NCBI GenBank assembly: GCA_947177885.1
Contig: CAMWWF010000184.1
Span: 1 to 6,243 of the forward strand
DNA length: 6,243 bases
Source: an uncultured Lachnospiraceae bacterium
Lineage (GTDB): Bacteria; Bacillota_A; Clostridia; Lachnospirales; Lachnospiraceae
Reading direction: 5' to 3'
This document shows, in pieces, positions 1-6,178 of the stretch. Positions within the stretch are counted from its first letter, which is position 1, and each line of letters starts with the position of its first letter. A program made the translations under genes and the position numbers. Under the pieces are notes generated by a model. The model was not told where the DNA came from, searched no databases, and saw only the letters and a program-made list of their open reading frames with translations.

Positions 1-1062
1 AGGCGCTCTGCGGTAACCCTTAAATTCTCCCGGCAGGCTTTGATACGCTTCCTCCAGCTGCTTCCCGATCTGTGCATAGGTCTCTTCCGTCACCCACATA
101 CAGAAATCCGGCCCCCAGTCATGGTCCCTGGAAGCGGCGTCATCATAGCCAAAGCAGTCCGATCCCCTGCCCGCCAGTCCCACAGCGATCCGGTCAAGAT
201 ACTGCGGGAATTTCTCCTGAAGCATTGGCTTCCCATAAGTCTCATAATATTCTCTTGCAATGGCAAGCCCCTTGCCTGCCGCCTTCTCACAGGCTTCCAC
301 ATGCTCCTTCAATCTGTAATACGCTCCATTTCTGCCCACGCCTGTTTCCACCAGTTCCATAGCCTGACGATAATAATCACCGGCCCTTTCGTATTCTTCC
401 CTTGCATAATGACAGGCTCCCAGCGCCGCCAGCGCCGCGCCGTAATGACTGTCTTTTACACCGATCTTTTGAAAAGTCTCCATAGATGAAACAGCGTAAC
501 CCTCCGCCTCCTTCGTCTTCCCTAACTGTACACAGGTGGAAGCCAGATTGGCATAAGTCACGCCGGTCTCATAAAAAGCTTCTTTTGATCTCACAATTTC
601 CAATGCCCTCAGCTGGCATTCCTCCGCCTCCGCATACCGCTGCATTTCCTGATACAGAAGGCTCATATTATTCTGCAGGCCTGCCACAAAAATATGATCC
701 TTCTCCAGCTGCGCATCATAAATCTCCTGAACCTTCTGATAAGTCTCCAGAGACTCCTGCAGCTTTCCCCCTGCTCTGTATGCGTTCGCCGCATTCAGCA
801 GTGTGGTGGCATAGGGAACCGTACCCGCCAGCCCCATGCGCTCCGCCTGCGCGATCGCCTGCCCGGCCATCTGAAAAGAATTTTCTGCCTGTCCTGCCTC
901 CCGGTAATAGCCCACCAGCTCATTGAGCAACTGCAGCAGACTGTTGTCGTCCTGTTCCTGCACAGCCTGCACAACAGCGTCCCGCATCAACTTCTCCGCT
1001 TCTTCTCCTTTGTTTTCCTCAAAGTAAATATCCACCTGATCCAATACACTCTGAATGTCCAT
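1..1062 (-). CDS. TPR protein with C-terminal DUF4037-like nucleotidyltransferase domain (partial, runs off left edge)
   Basis: Reading from ATG at 1062 down to base 1 gives 354 uninterrupted codons with no stop, so the C-terminus lies outside the window. The start is supported by AAGAGG (1069-1074) six bases upstream. Residues about 1-285 are helical with TPR-like pairs. Clear units fall around 86-119, 127-160, 168-201 and 208-241, with the usual small/large alternation and Tyr/Ala/Leu positions, for example YRAGGKLQESLETYQ. From about 285 the sequence changes: GRGSDCFGYDD (298-308) then SRDHDWGP (311-318). This matches my memory of DUF4037 proteins and fits the Pol-beta-fold signature: Gly300-Ser301, then Asp313-x-Asp315 as possible metal ligands. 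The TPRs probably bind protein partners; the substrate is unknown. It follows the isomerase gene by 68 bases in the same direction. The reading is certain, the TPR call strong and the DUF4037 call good; enzymatic activity is inference. Confidence 0.88.
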   Translation of the reverse strand, partial: MDIQSVLDQVDIYFEENKGEEAEKLMRDAVVQAVQEQDDNSLLQLLNELVGYYREAGQAENSFQMAGQAIAQAERMGLAGTVPYATTLLNAANAYRAGGKLQESLETYQKVQEIYDAQLEKDHIFVAGLQNNMSLLYQEMQRYAEAEECQLRALEIVRSKEAFYETGVTYANLASTCVQLGKTKEAEGYAVSSMETFQKIGVKDSHYGAALAALGACHYAREEYERAGDYYRQAMELVETGVGRNGAYYRLKEHVEACEKAAGKGLAIAREYYETYGKPMLQEKFPQYLDRIAVGLAGRGSDCFGYDDAASRDHDWGPDFCMWVTEETYAQIGKQLEEAYQSLPGEFKGYRRAP

Positions 1063-1130
1063 ATGCCACCTCTTCCCGGAGTCAACACATCCGAATCAAA
1101 TATTTGTTATACACAGAATCATCCAGTACT

Positions 1131-1904
1131 CTATCCAATTCCCATCATTTGACAGTATTTGAGACTTTCCCGTATCTTATCCGTGCCGCTGACCTCGATC
1201 AGCCTGCTCTTATCCTTTAAGCCGAACTCCTCCGTCAGCGTCTCTATCTCCTTCCAATCAATGCTTCCCTGCCCCAGCGCCAGATGCTCATCATATTTCA
1301 GGTGCGTATCATTGATATGGAAATGTCTGATATAAGGCGCCAGTACACGAAACCACTCCCGCGGCTCATCCGTAGCCAGCCTCATATGGGCAATATCCAG
1401 ACAGATGCCGAATCTGCTCGCATCCCTCAGCAAAGCAGCCACTTCCGCCAGTTCATCCGGAGACTGATCAAACATATTTTCCAGATAAATTTCACAGCTG
1501 CTGTGGGAAAGCAATTGTGTGATCACTTCCCTCATGGATTCCAGCCAGTTATTCCTGTACTTATGGTTATTCAGAAAATCAGGAGAAAAATTCGTGTGAA
1601 AGACCACTCCCCTGCACCCCAATTCATCCGCGATCTCCACGGACTGCCGCATTCTGTAAATACTGTTCTTCCGAATACCGCTGTCCCAGCTGAAAGGCAG
1701 GACATCGTAAAAGGCGCCATGCAGGGTATCCACTCCCCGAGGACGTCCCAGACTGTTATAATTCCGGATCCGTTCCTTTATTCCTGCACTGTCGTCCAGC
1801 AATTCCGGTGCAAAAAAATCATTGTACTCAAACGCCAGACCATATTTGTCCGCCAACTCCAGATAATCGTCCATATGTTCCCAGGAAGGTATAATTTCAA
1901 GCAT
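1131..1904 (-). CDS. Sugar phosphate isomerase/epimerase family protein (AP endonuclease 2-like TIM barrel)
   Basis: The product has 257 residues, normal for the xylose-isomerase-like TIM-barrel family (AP_endonuc_2 type). Strand-end motifs appear in the expected order: FEYNDFF (24-30), LHGAF with His62, VFHTNF with His103, YLENMF with Glu142, CLDIAH with Asp170 and His173, HFHINDTH (194-201), the GQGSIDW loop (211-217) and LIEVSG with Glu237. Glu142, Asp170, His196 and Glu237 are the likely divalent-metal ligands. Such enzymes usually interconvert sugars, inositols or hydroxypyruvate-like substrates in the cytosol; the substrate here cannot be read from the sequence. ATG at 1904 was chosen because GAGGAG lies seven bases upstream. 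The frame stays open to ATG codons at 1937 and 1934, but those would add only an 11-residue polar extension before the first barrel strand. It lies 175 bases after the HD-GYP gene and 68 before the TPR gene, so may share their transcript. Its metabolic role beside signalling genes is unexplained. Confidence 0.88.
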   Translation of the reverse strand: MLEIIPSWEHMDDYLELADKYGLAFEYNDFFAPELLDDSAGIKERIRNYNSLGRPRGVDTLHGAFYDVLPFSWDSGIRKNSIYRMRQSVEIADELGCRGVVFHTNFSPDFLNNHKYRNNWLESMREVITQLLSHSSCEIYLENMFDQSPDELAEVAALLRDASRFGICLDIAHMRLATDEPREWFRVLAPYIRHFHINDTHLKYDEHLALGQGSIDWKEIETLTEEFGLKDKSRLIEVSGTDKIRESLKYCQMMGIG

Positions 1905-1911
1905 ATCCACA

Positions 1912-1917
1912 CTCCTC
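1912..1917 (-). promoter_or_regulatory. Ribosome binding site that sets the isomerase start
   Basis: Read on the minus strand this is GAGGAG, followed by a seven-base spacer and ATG at 1904. The alternative ATGs at 1937 and 1934 have only a weaker AAGGA close by, four or seven bases away. The better site and the barrel-strand start both favour 1904. Confidence 0.7.
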
Positions 1918-2079
1918 GTCTGCCTTACAGGCATCATGATTTCCTTCTGCCAGCCTCCATGCTGATCATTACATATTGTATCGCTCCATATCAGAATAAA
2001 ACGGCATGTTTCATCTTATGACTCAGATTTATCACCATCCGGAAGAAATTCTCCTCCTCCCGACCTGCCGGAAAAGTCC
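1918..2079 (-). other. Leader between the HD-GYP and isomerase genes
   Basis: This is the longest gap between genes in the window. It contains a purine-rich GGGAGGAGGAG tract soon after the HD-GYP stop and a 15-residue open frame (2038-1991) starting 12 bases after that tract. It also has two short overlapping ATG frames near 1997-1935. I found no convincing -35/-10 pair, no terminator hairpin with a T-run, and no c-di-GMP riboswitch core. It may be a simple operon spacer or hold a weak promoter. Confidence 0.35.
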
Positions 2080-3579
2080 TCACACACCTTCCTGCACATC
2101 CATCTGGTGAAAGAGCTGCAGCGTATCCTTCTTCTGCTCCAGAGCCTCCTTGAACAGCTTCAGAATATCCTTATCCAACTTACCCTCTTCGGCCATATCA
2201 CCGAGGATGTTTAACGCCTTGCCCTCTTCCATGGCCTTCTTGTAAGGCCTGTCAGCGCTGGTCAGTGCCTCAAACACGTCCACGATAGTCAATATCCGCG
2301 ACTCATAGGAAATCTCTTCCCCTTTCAATCCTCTGGGATATCCGCTGCCGTCCAGCATCTCATGATGAGCGCCCGCCCATTGGATCAAATGAGGATATCG
2401 CTTCCCGAAATTCATTTTTTTCAAATACTTTTCCGTATACTTTACATGGGACCGGATGATGTCCCTCTCCGCCCTTGTCAGATTTCCCGCAGAAATCTCC
2501 AGACACTCCGCCTCGTACAGACTCAGGAAACTGATCTGTGTGCCGCTGGTACTGGTGTAAGTCCTCTGCGCCAGCTTCTTTACATAGTCTATATCCTCCT
2601 GAGACAGCTTGGACTTACGGTTCAGCTCTTCCACCCTGACTCTGGCATCCAACAGCTCATTCTTCCTTTCGATCCACTCATTCCTGGAAATCCTGCCCTC
2701 CAGATAATCGATGTGATACAGCGCGGATAAATGATCAAAATGCTCTAATACAAGAGGGAGCTTATTGCCCAATCGGGTCGTCTTATCGATGACTTCATTG
2801 GGAATGACCAGCTTTCCGATATCATGCATCAACGCTGCCATCAACAGTTCGGACCGGGCGGAAGGCTCAAAATATTTCTCCACCGATCCCTTTTCGTGCT
2901 GCTCATTTATATAGTCCACCAGAAGCTGAACATACAGATACACATTTCTGGAATGATAAAAATTATACGGAATACGGGTATCAATGGCATCGGTAAAAAC
3001 CTGTGTGATGGAGATCATCAACTGCTCGATCTCCTGCACGAACTGCATATTGGATACCGATACCGCCGCCTGGGAGCCCAGGGACTGCAGTACCTTCTCA
3101 TACTCTTCTTTAAACGGGATCACCCGATTTCCGGTGTCCATGGCATTGATCAGCTGCACCACCCCCACCAGTCCCTCTTCATGGTTCACCAGAGGAAAAA
3201 CCAACATGGACTGTGTCCGGTATCCGGTCAGCTTATCATACTCCCTGGGCCCGCTGAAATCGAACTCCTGACAATGATATGCATCTTCAATATTCAAAAG
3301 TTTCCTGTGAAGCGCCGCATATGCGCACACGTTTTTCTCGTCCATAGGTACGGGAGGAAATTTCTTCACCTCCTGCCCTTTCTGGTTGATCCCGAGAGAT
3401 TTTGTTTTCATAATGCAGAAATTCAATTTCTCCTGCTCATACAGATATAGCGTACCCCCGTCACAGTTTGTGATCTCCATGGCACAATCTATGATCTTAG
3501 CCAGAAGCTCATCATAATTCCTCTCTGACGTAAGCTGTATTCCCATTTCAAGAATCTTTTCCGCCTGTCCCTGTTCCAT
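2080..3579 (-). CDS. GAF and HD-GYP domain cyclic nucleotide phosphodiesterase
   Basis: The product has 499 residues and no TM segment or signal peptide, so it should be cytosolic. ATG at 3579 follows GGGAGG (3587-3592) by seven bases. Residues about 8-180 form a GAF domain (CDGGTLYLYEQE, LVFPLVNHEEGLVGVVQLIN). The C-terminal half is HD-GYP: His209 (NFYHSRN), His252-Asp253 with Lys256 (MHDIGK), His378 (SHVKYT), His405-His406-Glu407, Asp410-Gly411, Gly413-Tyr414-Pro415 (HHEMLDGSGYP), and a closing VDVFEALTSADRPYK (433-447). All core metal ligands and the GYP loop are present, so it should be active. HD-GYP enzymes hydrolyse c-di-GMP to pGpG or GMP, and some act on related cyclic dinucleotides. 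About 96 residues (271-366), rich in charged helices, are inserted between HDIGK and His378; I recall similar inserts in other GAF-HD-GYP proteins. It follows the cyclase by 70 bases. The domain call is firm; the substrate is inferred. Confidence 0.93.
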   Translation of the reverse strand: MEQGQAEKILEMGIQLTSERNYDELLAKIIDCAMEITNCDGGTLYLYEQEKLNFCIMKTKSLGINQKGQEVKKFPPVPMDEKNVCAYAALHRKLLNIEDAYHCQEFDFSGPREYDKLTGYRTQSMLVFPLVNHEEGLVGVVQLINAMDTGNRVIPFKEEYEKVLQSLGSQAAVSVSNMQFVQEIEQLMISITQVFTDAIDTRIPYNFYHSRNVYLYVQLLVDYINEQHEKGSVEKYFEPSARSELLMAALMHDIGKLVIPNEVIDKTTRLGNKLPLVLEHFDHLSALYHIDYLEGRISRNEWIERKNELLDARVRVEELNRKSKLSQEDIDYVKKLAQRTYTSTSGTQISFLSLYEAECLEISAGNLTRAERDIIRSHVKYTEKYLKKMNFGKRYPHLIQWAGAHHEMLDGSGYPRGLKGEEISYESRILTIVDVFEALTSADRPYKKAMEEGKALNILGDMAEEGKLDKDILKLFKEALEQKKDTLQLFHQMDVQEGV

Positions 3580-3626
3580 GCATATACCTCCCGTTTATTT
3601 CAACGACATGCCCCCCAATGCAAAAC

Positions 3627-3643
3627 GCTCTGTCTTACAGAGC
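3627..3643 (-). terminator. Perfect 7-bp hairpin between the cyclase and HD-GYP genes (possible weak terminator or RNA-processing stem)
   Basis: On the minus strand GCTCTGT, loop AAG and ACAGAGC form a perfect stem starting six bases after the cyclase stop codon. The following bases are GTTTTGC, with only four consecutive T. This is poor for a strong intrinsic terminator. It may reduce readthrough into the HD-GYP gene, or protect the 3' end of the cyclase message. Confidence 0.4.
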
Positions 3644-3649
3644 ACAAAT

Positions 3650-5470
3650 TCATTTCTTTTCAACCTGCACGGTTTCCTTCCTGTCTATCATCCGATAGAC
3701 AGACACTTTATCCTGACGTCCTTTCAGACTCTGTTCTCCTATGGGCTCCGCCGGATAGTGCTCCTTAACCTGTTCATACACCTCACCGCTGATCAGAATT
3801 TCACCGCCCTTTGCCAGACTCTCCAGTCTCTCCGCAATATTGACGGTATCACCGATCGCCGTGTAATCCATCCGGTATTGACATCCGATATTTCCCACAA
3901 CAGCCTTACCACAGTGAACACCGACCCCGCAGGCAATCTCCCTGCCATGGATTTCCCTCAGTTCCCGGTTCACCGCTTTCATGGATTCTATAATGTCAAA
4001 TGCCGTCTGCACCGCCTTGTCACAATATCCCTCCACGTCTATGGGCGCATTATAAATTGCCATTACCGCGTCACCGATAAACTTATCCAGTGTCCCGCCG
4101 TTTTTGAAAATAGCGTTGGTCACATTGCCCAGATAATGATTCAGAATATCCACTACCTCCTCGGCAGTCATTCCTTCGGAAAGAGAAGTAAACCCCCTGA
4201 TATCCACAAAAAGTACTGCAATATCACGGCTTCTTCCCCCCAGTTCGATCCGATAATTGTTCTGTCGGCTCAGCTCATCCACCACTTGGGGCGCCATATA
4301 TGTCCGGAAGACGCTCAATATCTGATGTTTCCTGATCCGTTCCGACGCGTAACCCATAAGGATCTTTGCCGCCAGCAACACTACCGTTATCAACAGCAGC
4401 AGAAAGCATCTCCAATAGATCCCCCTCTGATACATCAGCCGGGATGTCAGAGGCGCCGCAAGGAGAACGGCCACACAACCGGCTACGCCGATACTGAATC
4501 TTCCATACAGCAGAAGAAGCATGCAGACGATCGTGACCAGCACATTGATCAGCACACTATACCACATGGAAAGCTCCGTGAAAGTCCGCCCGTCCAGCAG
4601 CGCATTCACATGATTCGCCTGTACTTCCACTCCGTTCATGACCGTACTTCTGGCCGCCGGTACCATATACTGGTCCATCATCGCCGCCGAGTAGGCCCCC
4701 ACCAGCACAATACTGCCCTTAAATACCTTTGGGTCGCATCTGCCCGCCACCAGATCGGCATAGGAATATATCTCATACATTCCCGGCTCCGCAGTATAAT
4801 CAAAGCCGTAGCTGCCATTACTGCTCAGCTGCGGCTCCATCGGTTCCAGACCCTGCGACTCCATATAACAGCGATATATCTCATAAGCAAAATTATATTC
4901 CGTCTCTCCACCGGAAGAACCCGTGAGCAGGGACCGGCGGACATAATTGTCCTGATCCTGGATCACATTGGTAAAACCCTGCCTGCTGACTTCCTGCAGT
5001 GCGGCAAAGGGTCTTTCAATCTCTCTTATGTATGAGGTGTTCATCTGCAGGCCTTCCGAATCGGTCTGCTCCAGCCTCTTGTCATAGACAAGATAGGATG
5101 CCATCACCACATGATCCATTTGACCCGCCTGTTCCACCAACGCCAGATCGCCCGCCGAATCGCGTTCTCCGAAATAGTTGATATCAAAGGCGATCACCGC
5201 GGGAGCATACTCCGGATCAAAAAATTGTAATAAATCTGCCGCCTGCTGTCTGGACCAATCTGCAAAAGGACCCATCTCCTGTAAAGATGCCTCATCGATA
5301 CCGATGATCTTAATACGGTTGTCCACAGGCTGCTCTCTTATAAACATGCTGTCCGCAAACCAATACTGCATTTTGAGAAAAGGCGACAGCACAGTAACAA
5401 GTCCCGCCAGCAGTGCTGTAAAGCAGACTGCCAGCGGTTTTTTCAATCGGTTATCTCTGATCGCTTTCAT
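3650..5470 (-). CDS. CHASE2 domain-containing class III adenylate/guanylate cyclase
   Basis: This 606-residue membrane enzyme is predicted to make cAMP from ATP in response to an extracellular signal. One TM helix (about 11-32) is followed by a CHASE2 sensor (about 35-295) outside the membrane, with DWSRQQAADLLQ (71-82), FKGSIVLVGAYS (250-261) and GVEVQANHVNALLDG (280-294). Three more TM helices (about 303-323, 325-345, 353-374) return the chain to the cytosol. A linker with VFRTYMAPQVVDEL (387-400) precedes the catalytic domain (about 413-595). That domain is complete: metal ligands Asp423 (FVDIRGFT) and Asp467 (KFIGD), base-selecting Lys463 and Thr537 (YTAIGDTVN), and transition-state residues Asn544 and Arg548 (NIAERLE). 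Lys plus Thr is the class IIIb, ATP-specific pattern. GGAGAG (5479-5484), eight bases before ATG, sets the start. It begins three bases after the upstream stop, indicating coupled translation. The ligand is unknown; homodimerisation is expected for the family. Confidence 0.95.
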   Translation of the reverse strand: MKAIRDNRLKKPLAVCFTALLAGLVTVLSPFLKMQYWFADSMFIREQPVDNRIKIIGIDEASLQEMGPFADWSRQQAADLLQFFDPEYAPAVIAFDINYFGERDSAGDLALVEQAGQMDHVVMASYLVYDKRLEQTDSEGLQMNTSYIREIERPFAALQEVSRQGFTNVIQDQDNYVRRSLLTGSSGGETEYNFAYEIYRCYMESQGLEPMEPQLSSNGSYGFDYTAEPGMYEIYSYADLVAGRCDPKVFKGSIVLVGAYSAAMMDQYMVPAARSTVMNGVEVQANHVNALLDGRTFTELSMWYSVLINVLVTIVCMLLLLYGRFSIGVAGCVAVLLAAPLTSRLMYQRGIYWRCFLLLLITVVLLAAKILMGYASERIRKHQILSVFRTYMAPQVVDELSRQNNYRIELGGRSRDIAVLFVDIRGFTSLSEGMTAEEVVDILNHYLGNVTNAIFKNGGTLDKFIGDAVMAIYNAPIDVEGYCDKAVQTAFDIIESMKAVNRELREIHGREIACGVGVHCGKAVVGNIGCQYRMDYTAIGDTVNIAERLESLAKGGEILISGEVYEQVKEHYPAEPIGEQSLKGRQDKVSVYRMIDRKETVQVEKK

Positions 5471-5473
5471 AGA

Positions 5474-6157
5474 TCAGTCTCTCCAGGATGCCTTGAGGGA
5501 TTCCGCCTTTAAAACAGAGTCTCTATCCAAATCCCATTCCGTGTCTTCCGGGAACCGCTTCCATCCCAGAAAGGCTGAATTTCCGCTCACAGAGAGCGTC
5601 GGTTCTTTCAAAAGGCTTCCCTTTTCCACACTGTTACAGTAATAGCAGTGCTGTTCCTCCGAACGGCAGATCACAGGGAAATAATACACTGCCCCGTCAT
5701 TTGTCGTTTGGCTCCACAGAGGATAGAGACACATATCGGCCTTCACAGCCATAGTGCCAAAATCCCACTCCGTACCATCTTCCAGACACCAGCCCTCAAA
5801 GGTATATCCACTCTTTACAGGATCCTCCGGTTTCGTCAGCATGTCGCCCACTGTGGCCTGTGCACTGTTGTATGCGGGAGAAGCCTTCACTAATGTGGAA
5901 TAACGCGCGCCATCCGCATCCGCTGCTTCCAGTATTTCCGGTATATAATAAATCACTGTGCATTCCGTTCCTGTCGCAGGGTTAGCCTGTGCATAATCTA
6001 TGATTGTATATTTCTGCCAGAAATTCTGCTTATCACAAATCTCCCAGGATCCGTTTCCCTGATCACCGTCGTTGTCGCCGGGTTTGCCTTCGTTTCCGGT
6101 GTTTCCACTGTCGCCGGGCTTTCCTTCATCTCCGGTATTCCCACTGTCGCCGGGCTT
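5474..6157 (-). CDS. Surface protein fragment with collagen-like Gly-X-Y triplets and two InlB/Listeria-Bacteroides repeats (5' end broken)
   Basis: The open frame gives 227 residues before a TGA at 5476-5474. It begins with Gly-X-Y triplets (GKP-GDS-GNT-GDE, repeated with changes), passes through an acidic DNDGDQGNG linker, then enters two InlB B-repeat modules. The first, strongest around GYTFEGW...EWDFGTMAVKADMCLYPLW (5831-5732), has the family's GWY/WDF/LYxxW pattern. The second, ending GWKRF...EWDLDRDSVLKAESLKASW, is more degenerate. No LPxTG anchor or C-terminal TM helix is present. Seven cysteines are unusual for a Gram-positive surface protein. Upstream, the frame meets TGA at 6160-6158 and TAG at 6187-6185. 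No ATG or TTG occurs in the open part; the only in-frame start is a GTG at 5956 with a weak ribosome site, which would drop the collagen-like part. This is probably the 3' end of a longer gene, disrupted by mutation, recombination or assembly error. It ends three bases before the cyclase ATG. The repeat assignment is strong; functional status is uncertain. Confidence 0.7.
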   Translation of the reverse strand, partial: KPGDSGNTGDEGKPGDSGNTGNEGKPGDNDGDQGNGSWEICDKQNFWQKYTIIDYAQANPATGTECTVIYYIPEILEAADADGARYSTLVKASPAYNSAQATVGDMLTKPEDPVKSGYTFEGWCLEDGTEWDFGTMAVKADMCLYPLWSQTTNDGAVYYFPVICRSEEQHCYYCNSVEKGSLLKEPTLSVSGNSAFLGWKRFPEDTEWDLDRDSVLKAESLKASWRD

Positions 6158-6178
6158 TCATTCGTATCCGGTACTTCC
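6074..6178 (-). repeat. 36-nt tandem repeat encoding collagen-like 12-residue units
   Basis: Two full copies (6157-6122 and 6121-6086, reading AAG to GGA/GGC) agree at 31 of 36 bases and encode KPGDSGNTG(D/N)EG. A partial copy continues to 6074 (AAA CCC GGC GAC). A decayed partial copy lies upstream at 6178-6158, where GGA has become TGA. Because the unit is a multiple of three, a second frame also stays open through it. Such arrays can expand or contract by slippage or recombination. Confidence 0.85.

Noticed and set aside
1097..1106. Palindrome CAAATATTTG upstream of the TPR gene
   Set aside because: It is only 10 bases long, AT-rich and without symmetric flanks, so chance is a sufficient explanation for an operator-like look.
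40..1152. Several plus-strand open frames of 96 to 152 codons over the left end
   Set aside because: They are shadows of the TPR-DUF4037 gene on the minus strand, which reads unbroken from 1062 to base 1; their translations are low-complexity Pro/Ser/Arg/His.
1991..2038. 15-residue open frame in the leader before the isomerase gene
   Set aside because: The purine-rich tract ends 12 bases before its ATG, too far for good initiation, and the peptide shows no leader-peptide features such as codon runs or an adjoining attenuator.
3004..3019. TGTGA-N6-TCATC, similar to a CRP/cAMP receptor site
   Set aside because: It lies inside the HD-GYP coding sequence, matches only part of the consensus, and this type of organism is not expected to use an enterobacterial-type CRP site.
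1284..3450. Plus-strand frames opposite the isomerase and HD-GYP genes (245, 122, 208 and 95 codons)
   Set aside because: All are antisense to genes with intact catalytic motifs and show no domain features of their own.
3578..5035. Long plus-strand open frame of 485 codons opposite the cyclase
   Set aside because: It is antisense to a fully motif-supported cyclase gene. Its translation is rich in His, Arg, Gln and Ile with no recognisable domain, and no good ribosome site or partner gene is seen.
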